The translations under genes and the position numbers were made by a program. A DNA stretch of 64,000 nt from an uncultured Winogradskyella sp. (lineage in GTDB: Bacteria > Bacteroidota > Bacteroidia > Flavobacteriales > Flavobacteriaceae). How positions within the stretch are numbered: position 1 is the first letter of the stretch; the number at the start of each line of letters is the position of its first letter. The stretch spans positions 90,195 to 154,194 of the forward strand of contig NZ_CANMIW010000009.1 in assembly GCF_947498005.1 (NCBI RefSeq), given 5' to 3'. The notes below the pieces were generated by a model. It was not told the origin of the DNA and made no database searches. It worked only from the letters and a program-made list of their open reading frames with translations. This document shows, piece by piece, positions 1 to 8,441 of the stretch.

Positions 1-7
1 GAAATTT

Positions 8-76
8 AGTTACAAAGTTACTAAGTTACAAAGTTACAAAGTTACAAAGTTACAAAGTTTCAAAGTTTCAAAGTTG
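8..76. repeat. Tandem octamer repeat (AGTTACAA)n
   Basis: About eight and a half copies of the 8-bp unit AGTTACAA stand in tandem. One early copy reads AGTTACTA, the last two full copies drift to AGTTTCAA, and a partial AGTTG ends the array. It lies just downstream of the stop of the small membrane protein gene on the minus strand. Short AT-rich arrays of this kind are common between genes in Flavobacteriaceae (recalled, not checked). The left edge may continue outside the window. No function is evident. Confidence 0.9.
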
Positions 77-109
77 AATTTATTTTTTCCATAAGTGAAT
101 AACCAATTC

Positions 110-469
110 TCAAAAAACCTTATTCATACTATTTCTAATCATCCAAAGTGACATCACAAAATTTCCAATTACAAGAATACCACCAAGAAACAGTAATTTT
201 TCAATGGTTTCTGTCCAATTTAATATGTGCAATAGATTAAAAACATAGGCAAAGAATAAGTAAGATGATAAACAAACAAATACAATTCCTAAAGAGAAAT
301 TCAGTTGTCTACTTGGTTTTATAAGTTGCCAAACAAAAGGAATACCAAAGAGTAAAATAGGATAGGCAGAAATACCTTCTAGTTTATTTATTGTTGTAAA
401 CCAATATATGATTATGGCAATGAAATAGAGGTATGGGACAAATTTGGTGAATTTGTTAATGCTTTGCAT
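110..469 (-). CDS. Small multi-pass membrane protein of unknown function
   Basis: This 119-residue protein is mostly hydrophobic. Roughly four membrane-spanning segments can be read, near residues 9-26, 35-50, 57-80 and 90-112, and the C-terminal tail is basic. No catalytic motif or known family is recognised. It reads away from typA, with about 210 bases between the two start codons, and its 3' end abuts the octamer repeat. The continuous hydrophobic pattern and an ATG start make a real gene likely. The function is unknown. Confidence 0.6.
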   Translation of the reverse strand: MQSINKFTKFVPYLYFIAIIIYWFTTINKLEGISAYPILLFGIPFVWQLIKPSRQLNFSLGIVFVCLSSYLFFAYVFNLLHILNWTETIEKLLFLGGILVIGNFVMSLWMIRNSMNKVF

Positions 470-649
470 GCGTTAATTATTAAGGGTTATAATTATTCAA
501 CATTTAAGCCTTCATGTTGTTAGAATGAGGATTATAAACTAAGCGATAGGCTATTTGCTGTTAATCAATTATTTAACGTAAGATACGACATCGGATTATT
601 AGAAAATGAAATTATAACAATTTATTAACGTAATGACTAGAATAAGATG

Positions 650-657
650 TACCTTTG
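650..657 (+). promoter_or_regulatory. Bacteroidota -7 element upstream of typA
   Basis: The octamer TACCTTTG matches the Bacteroidota sigma-ABfr -7 consensus TAnnTTTG, 23 bases before the typA ATG. No clear TTG is found at the expected -33 distance, so only the -7 half is supported. A start near 662 would leave a leader of about 20 nt. Confidence 0.55.
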
Positions 658-680
658 CACGCTTAAAATCAGCATAAGTT

Positions 681-2480
681 ATGGCTAAGATTAAAAATAT
701 TGCAATTATTGCACACGTCGATCACGGAAAGACAACATTGGTAGATAAGATTATGTATCACTGTCAATTATTTCGTGAAAACGAAAACACAGGAGACTTA
801 ATTCTAGATAATAATGATCTAGAACGTGAAAGAGGAATTACAATTACTTCTAAAAACGTTTCTGTTATTTATAAAGATACTAAAATCAATGTAATTGATA
901 CACCAGGTCACGCCGATTTTGGAGGTGAGGTAGAGCGTGTATTAAATATGGCTGATGGTGTTTTGTTATTGGTAGATGCTTTTGAAGGACCAATGCCACA
1001 AACCCGTTTTGTATTACAAAAAGCCATTGATTTAGGTTTAAAACCCTGTGTTGTTGTAAACAAAGTAGATAAAGAAAACTGTACGCCAGACGAAGTACAC
1101 GAAAAAGTGTTTGACTTAATGTTTGAGCTTGGTGCAGAAGAGTGGCAATTAGATTTTCCTACCGTATATGGTTCTGCAAAGAACAACTGGATGAGTGAAG
1201 ATTGGCAAGTAGAAACTGAAAATGTTGAGCCATTATTAGATATGGTTATTGAGCATATTCCTGAGCCAAAAATTGAAGAAGGAACAACTCAAATGTTAAT
1301 TACATCATTAGACTTCTCTTCGTTTACAGGACGAATTGCTATTGGTCGTTTAACAAGAGGAAGCTTAAAAGTGAACCAACAAATCTCATTAGTAAAAAGA
1401 GATGGTTCTATAGTAAAAAGTAAGATTAAAGAACTTCACACTTTTGAAGGCGTAGGTCGTAAAAAAGTTGAAGAAGTACAAACAGGAGATATTTGTGCTA
1501 TCGTTGGATTAGAAGGATTTGAAATTGGTGATACAGTTGCTGATATTGAAAACCCAGAAGGTTTAAAGACGATTGCTATCGATGAGCCTACAATGAGTAT
1601 GTTGTTTACAATTAACGATTCGCCTTTCTTTGGTAAAGACGGAAAGTTTGTAACATCTCGTCATATAAAAGATAGATTAACTAAAGAGCTAGAAAAGAAC
1701 TTAGCTTTACGTGTTGAAGAAACAGATAGTGCAGATAAATTCATGGTTTTTGGTCGTGGTGTACTACACCTATCTGTATTAATTGAAACGATGCGTCGTG
1801 AAGGTTACGAACTTCAAATTGGTCAACCACAAGTAATCATTAAAGAAATTGATGGTGTTAAATGTGAGCCGTTTGAAGAAATGACAATTGATTTACCAGA
1901 AAATGTATCTGGTAAAGCTATTGAAATGGTAACAATGCGTAAAGGAGAAATGACAAGTATGGAAGCTAAAGGCGACCGTATGGTTTGTGAATTCTTAGTA
2001 CCATCTCGTGGTATTATTGGTTTGCGTAATCAGTTATTAACAGCTACAGCTGGTGAAGCAATTATGGCACACCGTTTTGTAGATTATAAGCCACTTAAAG
2101 GTGGAATTCCAGAACGTCAAAATGGATCTTTAGTATCTATGGAAAACGGACAAGCAATTCCTTACTCTATTGATAAATTACAAGATAGAGGTAAGTTTTT
2201 CGTTGATCCAGGTGAAGATATTTACGAAGGTCAGGTTATTGGAGAAAATTCTCGTGGTGATGATATGACGGTTAACGTAACTAAAACTAAAAAGTTAAGT
2301 AACGTACGTTCTTCTGGTGCAGATGATAAAGCGAAGATTGTACCAGCTATTAAATTTTCTTTAGAGGAAGCTTTAGAATATATTCAGAAAGATGAGTATG
2401 TTGAAGTAACACCAAACCACTTAAGGTTACGTAAAATCTATTTAAAAGAAGTAGATCGTAAGCGTAATAAAAATATGTAG
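681..2480 (+). CDS. typA: Ribosome-associated GTPase TypA/BipA
   Basis: The 599-residue protein is a translational GTPase of the TypA/BipA family, which binds the 70S ribosome and aids ribosome assembly and stress adaptation. The G1 loop AHVDHGKTT lies at residues 11-19, the G2 region ERERGITI follows, G3 is DTPGHADF and G4 is NKVD. The C-terminal half carries the BipA-type EF-G domain V and the C-terminal domain with the SRGIIGLRNQLLTAT segment. The length matches the family (about 600). The ATG start gives the standard [20 protein letters not shown]-terminus. The gene is monocistronic, with a -7 element upstream and an intrinsic terminator downstream. Confidence 0.97.
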   Translation: MAKIKNIAIIAHVDHGKTTLVDKIMYHCQLFRENENTGDLILDNNDLERERGITITSKNVSVIYKDTKINVIDTPGHADFGGEVERVLNMADGVLLLVDAFEGPMPQTRFVLQKAIDLGLKPCVVVNKVDKENCTPDEVHEKVFDLMFELGAEEWQLDFPTVYGSAKNNWMSEDWQVETENVEPLLDMVIEHIPEPKIEEGTTQMLITSLDFSSFTGRIAIGRLTRGSLKVNQQISLVKRDGSIVKSKIKELHTFEGVGRKKVEEVQTGDICAIVGLEGFEIGDTVADIENPEGLKTIAIDEPTMSMLFTINDSPFFGKDGKFVTSRHIKDRLTKELEKNLALRVEETDSADKFMVFGRGVLHLSVLIETMRREGYELQIGQPQVIIKEIDGVKCEPFEEMTIDLPENVSGKAIEMVTMRKGEMTSMEAKGDRMVCEFLVPSRGIIGLRNQLLTATAGEAIMAHRFVDYKPLKGGIPERQNGSLVSMENGQAIPYSIDKLQDRGKFFVDPGEDIYEGQVIGENSRGDDMTVNVTKTKKLSNVRSSGADDKAKIVPAIKFSLEEALEYIQKDEYVEVTPNHLRLRKIYLKEVDRKRNKNM

Positions 2481-2508
2481 AACATATTTGATTATAAATT
2501 GAGGAAAA

Positions 2509-2540
2509 GAGAAATACTGAAAAGTGTTTCTCTTTTTTTT
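2509..2540 (+). terminator. Intrinsic terminator after typA
   Basis: The arms GAGAAATACT and AGTGTTTCTC form a 10-bp stem with one wobble pair around a GAAA tetraloop. Eight T residues follow at once. It lies 29 bases past the typA stop. Confidence 0.92.
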
Positions 2541-2627
2541 GCAGTAAATAGAAGGATAATTCAACTTATTTCTCAATCAATTTGAATTCATTTGGACTTA
2601 ATAGAAAATTAGGATTATTTTTGATTG

Positions 2628-3623
2628 ATGTCAGATTCTAAAATCAAAAGTAAGTTTAAGGTTGTAAAGTACGATGCGTCTTATAAAGACCGTTGGAATT
2701 CATTTATTACTGAGGCTAAGAATAGCACCTTCTTGTTTCAAAGAGATTTTATGGATTATCACAGTGATAGGTTTGTAGATTTTTCAGTTTTAATCTTTAA
2801 GGATGAAGAATTATATGCCTTACTACCTGCAAATAAAATTGGTACAAAAGTGATTTCTCATCAAGGTTTAACTTATGGAAGCTTTGTGTTAAAGGGAAGT
2901 GCTAAGTTTTTTTATGCTTTTGAAGCATTTAGTGCAATGCTAGCCTTTTATGAAGCTGAAGGCGTACAAGAATTAGAAATACGAGTAATACCAACGTTTT
3001 ATAATAAAATGCCATCTGATGAACTCGATTACTTTTTGTACAAAGCCAATGCGCAGTTATTAAAGAAAGATGTGTTAATGATTATTGATTACGCTCATAA
3101 ATTGCGTTTTCAAAAAAATAGAAGAGAAGGCTTCAATAAAGCTACAAGAGCAGGATTAGAACTAAAAGTAGATTCAAATTTTGCTGGTTTTTGGAATGAT
3201 GTTCTTATTCCTAACCTTAAGAATAAACATAATGTTTTTCCTGTTCATTCTCTAGAGGAGATAGAATTGTTAGCATCTCGTTTCCCTAATAATATTAAAC
3301 AAGTCAATATTTATAAGGATAATAAAGTGGTTGCAGGCACAACCGTTTTCTTAACCGAAACCACAGTGCATCCACAATATGTCTCTGGTAATGTAGATAA
3401 AAATTCTTTTGGAAGTTTAGATTTGGCATACGATTATATTATTAATAAAATGTGTGAGGATAAACGCTATTTCGATTTTAATATATCAAGTGAGGATAAT
3501 GGCAATAAAATAAACGAAGGTCTTATTTTCTGGAAAGAAAGCTGTGGTGCTCGCAGTCATACTGCAAACACTTATCGTATTGAAACTGCAGCTCACAAGT
3601 CGCTTCAAATTATAAAAGCATGA
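2628..3623 (+). CDS. FemAB/GNAT-like acyltransferase
   Basis: The 331-residue protein resembles the FemAB-like branch of the GNAT superfamily (Acetyltransf_6 type). These enzymes transfer acyl or aminoacyl groups, often to cell-envelope precursors. Two GNAT-like halves can be seen. The second contains the strand pattern NIYKDNKVVAGTTVFL followed by the QYVSGN segment, and ends with FNISSEDNGNKINEGLIFWK, typical of this group. A TTG codon sits directly before ATG, and the ATG at 2628 is the more likely start. The gene stands 31 bases upstream of the MBOAT/SGNH pair, on the same strand, so a role in modifying surface glycan is plausible. The substrate cannot be told from sequence. Confidence 0.75.
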   Translation: MSDSKIKSKFKVVKYDASYKDRWNSFITEAKNSTFLFQRDFMDYHSDRFVDFSVLIFKDEELYALLPANKIGTKVISHQGLTYGSFVLKGSAKFFYAFEAFSAMLAFYEAEGVQELEIRVIPTFYNKMPSDELDYFLYKANAQLLKKDVLMIIDYAHKLRFQKNRREGFNKATRAGLELKVDSNFAGFWNDVLIPNLKNKHNVFPVHSLEEIELLASRFPNNIKQVNIYKDNKVVAGTTVFLTETTVHPQYVSGNVDKNSFGSLDLAYDYIINKMCEDKRYFDFNISSEDNGNKINEGLIFWKESCGARSHTANTYRIETAAHKSLQIIKA

Positions 3624-3654
3624 TTTTAACCTTCACTACACTGACCAATTAATA

Positions 3655-5100
3655 ATGCTATTTAATTCTATAGATTTTGCAATTTTTGTACCAATTGTAT
3701 TTATACTTTATTGGTTTGTTTTTAAGTCTTTAAAATCTCAAAATGTCTTATTAATAATTGCCAGTTATGTATTTTATGCCTGGTGGGATTGGCGTTTTTT
3801 AGGATTAATAATAGTAAGTACACTTATAGATTATAGTATTGGTTTAGCGATTGATAAACAGACCAGCTTAAAATCTAAAAAGGCATTTTTAACTTTAAGT
3901 ATTTTACTTAACTTAAGTATTCTCGGTTTCTTTAAATATTTTAACTTCTTTATAGAAAATTTCAATGCTGCTTTTCAGCTCTTTGGAAGAGATTTAGACC
4001 TAAATTATCTCAATATTATTTTACCAGTTGGTATTAGTTTTTACACGTTTCAAACTATGAGTTATTCTATAGATATCTATAGAAATAAGATAAAACCAAC
4101 GACTAATCTCGTAGCTTTTGCGTCATTTGTATGTTTCTTTCCTCAATTGGTTGCTGGTCCTATAGAACGTGCCTCAAGTTTTTTACCACAAGTGCAAAAG
4201 CGACGTGTTTTTAATTATGCAAAAGCTTCGGATGGATTAAAACAAATACTTTGGGGACTTTTCAAAAAGATGGTCATAGCAGATAATTGTGCGGTTTTTG
4301 TAAATGATATTTTTGAAAATTATGCCAACTATTCAGGCAGCACATTATTGTTTGGTGCTTTTTTATTTACCATTCAGATTTATTGTGATTTTTCAGGATA
4401 CTCAGATATTGCCATTGGTATTTCTAGACTGTTTGGTTTTAATTTGAAAAAGAATTTCGCATTTCCATATTTCTCTATAAACATAGCAGAATTTTGGAGA
4501 CGTTGGCACATCTCATTAACCACATGGTTTAAGGATTATTTTTATATTCCTATTGGTGGAAGTAGAGGTAGTAAATGGATGCAATTACGCAATACCTTTG
4601 CTATATTTTTAGTCATTGGTCTTTGGCATGGCGCACACTGGAAATTTGTTGTTTACGGATTTATAAATGCCTTACATTTTGTACCTTATATAATTAGAGG
4701 TAAAAACACTAAGTACACATCTATAATAGCAAATAATCGATGGTTGCCAAATATAAAAGAGCTGTTCGGAATGTTTCATACGTTTCTATTTTTAGTTTTT
4801 GCCAGGATATTTTTTAGAGCAGATTCTTTGACTAGTGCAGTAGAGTTTTTGTCTGGGATATTCTCGTTTTCAGTGTTTAGTCTTCCAGATTTGTCTAATA
4901 CTAGTGAGGCTTTTGTTTTATTAATCTTAATAGCTTTCTTTTTCATTATTGAATGGATTGGTAGAGCTAAAGAACATGCTTTGGAAACTGTTTTTTCAAA
5001 CTATAAAATTCACTATCGTATTGTGTTTTATTATGTTTTAGTATTTCTTATTTTCTATTTCAATGGCGAAGAACAACAATTTATTTATTTTCAGTTTTAG
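3655..5100 (+). CDS. MBOAT family O-acyltransferase (AlgI/DltB-like)
   Basis: This 481-residue polytopic inner-membrane protein belongs to the membrane-bound O-acyltransferase family. Members pass acetyl groups from a cytoplasmic donor across the membrane to a glycan or teichoic acid. The family segment FWRRWHISLTTWFKDYFYIP is at about residues 280-299. The invariant catalytic-site histidine is in GLWHGAHW (His325), and a second conserved histidine is His285. About ten hydrophobic segments are visible. The next gene, 2 bases downstream, encodes an SGNH-like protein, the usual partner that completes transfer outside the membrane. Placed within a polysaccharide locus, it most likely O-acetylates the exported glycan. 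Confidence 0.9.
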   Translation: MLFNSIDFAIFVPIVFILYWFVFKSLKSQNVLLIIASYVFYAWWDWRFLGLIIVSTLIDYSIGLAIDKQTSLKSKKAFLTLSILLNLSILGFFKYFNFFIENFNAAFQLFGRDLDLNYLNIILPVGISFYTFQTMSYSIDIYRNKIKPTTNLVAFASFVCFFPQLVAGPIERASSFLPQVQKRRVFNYAKASDGLKQILWGLFKKMVIADNCAVFVNDIFENYANYSGSTLLFGAFLFTIQIYCDFSGYSDIAIGISRLFGFNLKKNFAFPYFSINIAEFWRRWHISLTTWFKDYFYIPIGGSRGSKWMQLRNTFAIFLVIGLWHGAHWKFVVYGFINALHFVPYIIRGKNTKYTSIIANNRWLPNIKELFGMFHTFLFLVFARIFFRADSLTSAVEFLSGIFSFSVFSLPDLSNTSEAFVLLILIAFFFIIEWIGRAKEHALETVFSNYKIHYRIVFYYVLVFLIFYFNGEEQQFIYFQF

Positions 5101-5102
5101 GT

Positions 5103-6020
5103 ATGAAAAAGTTCATAACATATACGGTTTATTTTATATGTCCTGTGATAATCATAATGGTTGTTATGGAGTTTGCATTACGACAAATACCTAATGATTA
5201 TAAATTTAAGAACGAACAAATAGAATTAAAAAAAGAAGCTGTTGAGCTTCTAATTCTTGGAAGTTCTCATAGTCTGTATGGCATTAATCCAAAATATTTT
5301 ACAAACGAAGCCTACAACTTATCGCATGTTTCTCAAACAATAGATTTAGATTATATTTTACTGAATAAATATATAAACGAATTGCCTAAACTAAAAACGG
5401 TTGTAATACGTTTGTCATATACCACATTGCATGAGCAATTAGATGAGAGCGCAGAGGCTTGGAGGCAAAAGGATTACAATTTGTATTACGATTTGGACGT
5501 ATCAAATAAGCTGAAATTTAATAGTGAAGTACTAAGCCTAAAGCTAAAAAACAACCTTAAACGTTTAAAGAATTATTATATAGATAACGAAGACCCTATT
5601 TCGGTGACTAACTCAGGTTGGGCAAATTTTAAGACGCCTCGCGCTGATAAATCTTTAGAGGAACTTGGATTCATTGTGGCAAAAAAGCATACCGCTAAAA
5701 ATGATGATTTTGTAAAAGAAAATATTGAGTATATAAAGAAAATAGCCAATCTTGGTAAAGACAACAACCTAAAGGTGATATTTGTTACCTTGCCAGCATA
5801 TAAAAGTTATAGAACGCATTTAGATAAATTACAATATGAAATTGTGAGTTCAGCTGGTAAAAAATTAGAAAAGCAATTTCAAAATTGTAGCTATTTAAAT
5901 TTAATGTCGGCTAAAAATTTTAATGAAGATGATTTTTACGATCCTGACCATTTAAACGCAACAGGCGCAAAAAAGCTTAGCAATTATATTAATGATTTTA
6001 TTATAAATTCTAATAATTGA
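5103..6020 (+). CDS. SGNH-like membrane-anchored acyltransferase partner
   Basis: The 305-residue protein has one N-terminal membrane anchor (residues about 6-26) and an extracytoplasmic domain. The GSSHS motif near residue 55 matches SGNH block I with its nucleophilic serine. The C-terminal DPDHLNATG motif (about 280-288) supplies the Asp/His pair. This layout resembles the DltD/AlgJ/AlgX group, which works with an MBOAT protein. The gene starts 2 bases after the MBOAT stop, which supports co-translation and a two-part O-acetylation machine. Overall similarity to named families is weak, so the class is sure but the exact substrate is not. Confidence 0.75.
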   Translation: MKKFITYTVYFICPVIIIMVVMEFALRQIPNDYKFKNEQIELKKEAVELLILGSSHSLYGINPKYFTNEAYNLSHVSQTIDLDYILLNKYINELPKLKTVVIRLSYTTLHEQLDESAEAWRQKDYNLYYDLDVSNKLKFNSEVLSLKLKNNLKRLKNYYIDNEDPISVTNSGWANFKTPRADKSLEELGFIVAKKHTAKNDDFVKENIEYIKKIANLGKDNNLKVIFVTLPAYKSYRTHLDKLQYEIVSSAGKKLEKQFQNCSYLNLMSAKNFNEDDFYDPDHLNATGAKKLSNYINDFIINSNN

Positions 6021-6032
6021 TTAATTTGAGAC

Positions 6033-7127
6033 ATGATTAAATTTCTAGACCTAAATAAAATTAATAACCGATTCAGAAGTGAGTTTGAAGTATCCTTTAG
6101 TAAATCTTTAGATGATGCGCATTTTATTTTAGGTAAAAACGTAATAAATTTTGAGAACGAATTTGCTTCTTATTGCGGAGCACAGTTTTGTGTCGGTACT
6201 GCAAATGGTTTAGATGCGTTGACTTTAATTTTAAAGGGCTACATTCAATTAGGTAAACTGCAAAAAGGAGATAAAGTAATAGTGCCTGCGAATACATTTA
6301 TTGCTACGATTTTGTCTGTTCTACATGCGGATTTAGTGCCAGTTTTAGTAGAACCTAATCCAGATAGTTATAATATTACTATAGATTCAATAAAAGAAAG
6401 TAAAGCTGATGCTAAAGCTATAATAATGGTTCATCTTTATGGACAGTTGTGTGATGTTGAAGATATCTTAGAATTTGCAGAAACCAATGACTTACTTCTA
6501 ATAGAAGATGCAGCGCAAGCACATGGAGCAGAATGCAAATTGGGTATGGCAGGCAATGTTTCTCATGCAGCAGCTTTTAGTTTTTATCCTAGTAAAAATT
6601 TGGGTGCTTTAGGTGATGGAGGTGCAATCACTACGAATAATGAGGAGTTAGCTAAAGTTATACGGCATCTACGTAATTATGGTAGTAGCGAAAAATACAC
6701 AAATGAGATACTTGGTTATAATAGCAGATTAGATGATATGCAAGCTGCGTTTTTAAGTATTAAACTAGGAGAATTGAATGCAGATAATAAAAGACGACGA
6801 GAAATAGCTAAAGTATATCTAAGCGAAATTAACAATCCTAAAATTAAACTGCCATTTTATAATGGTACTAAGAATCATGTGTTTTATGCATTTGTAGTAG
6901 AAGTGGACGACAGAAATGATTTTACAGAATATCTAGATAATCATAACATAGAGTGGTTAATTCATTATCCGATTCCGCCTCACAAGCAAGAAGCTTTAAG
7001 TGCGTTTTCTAATTTAGAATTTCCTGTAACTGAAAATATTCATAAAAAGATAATAAGTCTTCCTATTAGTCCTGTACTAGAAAATAATGAAGTTCAGAAG
7101 GTTGTTGAAATATTAAATTCTTATTAA
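6033..7127 (+). CDS. DegT/DnrJ/EryC1-type sugar aminotransferase (FdtB/QdtB-like)
   Basis: This 364-residue PLP enzyme belongs to the DegT/DnrJ/EryC1/StrS family, which aminates nucleotide-linked ketosugars. The Schiff-base lysine is in SFYPSKNLGALGDGG (Lys188). The cofactor-binding pair is in IEDAAQAHGA (Asp159, Gln162). The C-terminal YNSRLDDMQAAFL and PHKQEA segments are typical. A separate gene at 12019 encodes an FdtA/QdtA-like 3,4-ketoisomerase. Together they predict a dTDP-3-amino-3,6-dideoxyhexose such as Fuc3N or Qui3N. The dTDP-glucose synthesis genes rmlA and rmlB are not in the window. The sugar identity is inferred from the pair, not from specificity residues. Confidence 0.88.
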   Translation: MIKFLDLNKINNRFRSEFEVSFSKSLDDAHFILGKNVINFENEFASYCGAQFCVGTANGLDALTLILKGYIQLGKLQKGDKVIVPANTFIATILSVLHADLVPVLVEPNPDSYNITIDSIKESKADAKAIIMVHLYGQLCDVEDILEFAETNDLLLIEDAAQAHGAECKLGMAGNVSHAAAFSFYPSKNLGALGDGGAITTNNEELAKVIRHLRNYGSSEKYTNEILGYNSRLDDMQAAFLSIKLGELNADNKRRREIAKVYLSEINNPKIKLPFYNGTKNHVFYAFVVEVDDRNDFTEYLDNHNIEWLIHYPIPPHKQEALSAFSNLEFPVTENIHKKIISLPISPVLENNEVQKVVEILNSY

Positions 7128-8438
7128 TTGAAGAAGTTTTTTAATCACATAAATGGCGAAAATTCAGTAAAAACTTTTGGATTAAATAGTGCAAATGTTG
7201 GACTTAAAATCTTATCAGGTATTATTATTTCAAAATTTATAGCCATTTATATTGGTCCTTATGGCATGGCATTGATAGGGAATTTGAAAAATTTTTTAAG
7301 TGCTATTCAATCTATTGCTATTTCCGGTCTTTATAGAGGTGTAGTAAAATTTATAAGTCAAGTGAAATCGGATGCTTTAGAACTTTCTAAAACATTGTCT
7401 ACTGTATTCTATTTTGGCTTCTTTTCTTCCTTTTTCCTAGCATTATTATGTTATTATAATGCAGAATTTATTAGTGATGTATTGTTTTCTGAAGATTATA
7501 AATACACTAATATTATTGAAACCATGGCTATTGTTCTACCATTTTATGCGTTGAATATGTTTGCCTTTTCAATTATGAATGGGTTTTCTAAACAGAAATA
7601 CTTATTAGTCATTAATATGCTATGTCAAGTTTTAGGACTTGCTGTTACTTTGTTATTAATATTTAGAGAAAATATAAATGGTGCATTGTTAGCTATTGTG
7701 ATAACACCAGCATTAAACCTACTTATTACTATCGTTGGTATTGCTTTTAGAAAGAGTTTAATTACTACTATAAAGATAAAGCATATCAGTCTCTCGGTAA
7801 TTAACAGGCTTAGTCCTTATATGATTATGGCATTGGTAAGTGCTATAGCCATACCAATTGTAATGGTCATTATTAGAAACTACATTATTACAGCGCTTGG
7901 TATAGAAGCTGCAGGATATTGGACAGCCATGACACGAGTTTCGGACTATTATCTTATGTTTATAAATTCGTTGATGGTTCTTTATATTTTACCTCGATTT
8001 TCGGCAATCAATTCTAAAAGTAAATTTAAAAAAGAAGTATTCAGTTTTTATAAAATTGTAATGCCAGTGTTTTTAATTCTACTATTTGTTATTTATTTAG
8101 GTAGATCGATATTAGTACCTTTATTTTTTTCTGAAGAATTTGAACCAGTAGTAGATTTGTTTGGATTTCAAATATTAGGCGATATAATGCGTGTTTTAGC
8201 AATGGTAATTGTCTATAAGTTTTTGGCAAAGAAAATGTTTGGTCATTATATTATTTTAGAAATTTTTCTATTTTTAATTATGTATGCTTCTAGTGTTTTT
8301 CTAATAGATGAATTCGGATTAAAAGGCGCAGTAATGGGACACTTTTTTAGTTATTCAATGTATTTCGCATTAATCTTATTAATTTTTAATAGTTCTTTGT
8401 TTGGCATCTTGCCAAGTGATAATTTAGAAGAAAACTAA
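7128..8438 (+). CDS. Wzx-like polysaccharide flippase, copy 1
   Basis: The 436-residue protein has about 12 hydrophobic segments and the look of the polysaccharide-transporter (O-antigen flippase, MOP superfamily) group. It would move lipid-linked oligosaccharide across the inner membrane. The TTG start touches the preceding stop (TAATTG), and the next in-frame ATG lies far inside the first conserved segment, so TTG is the only reasonable start. The following gene encodes a clear paralogue: both carry a GYWTAMT motif followed by LYxLPxF, and LGDxxR later on. Tight coupling to the aminotransferase gene suggests the repeat unit contains that amino sugar. Confidence 0.85.
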   Translation: MKKFFNHINGENSVKTFGLNSANVGLKILSGIIISKFIAIYIGPYGMALIGNLKNFLSAIQSIAISGLYRGVVKFISQVKSDALELSKTLSTVFYFGFFSSFFLALLCYYNAEFISDVLFSEDYKYTNIIETMAIVLPFYALNMFAFSIMNGFSKQKYLLVINMLCQVLGLAVTLLLIFRENINGALLAIVITPALNLLITIVGIAFRKSLITTIKIKHISLSVINRLSPYMIMALVSAIAIPIVMVIIRNYIITALGIEAAGYWTAMTRVSDYYLMFINSLMVLYILPRFSAINSKSKFKKEVFSFYKIVMPVFLILLFVIYLGRSILVPLFFSEEFEPVVDLFGFQILGDIMRVLAMVIVYKFLAKKMFGHYIILEIFLFLIMYASSVFLIDEFGLKGAVMGHFFSYSMYFALILLIFNSSLFGILPSDNLEEN

Positions 8439-8441
8439 AAC

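Noticed and set aside
8..76. CRISPR array
   Set aside because: The repeats are 8 bp without spacers, a simple tandem array.
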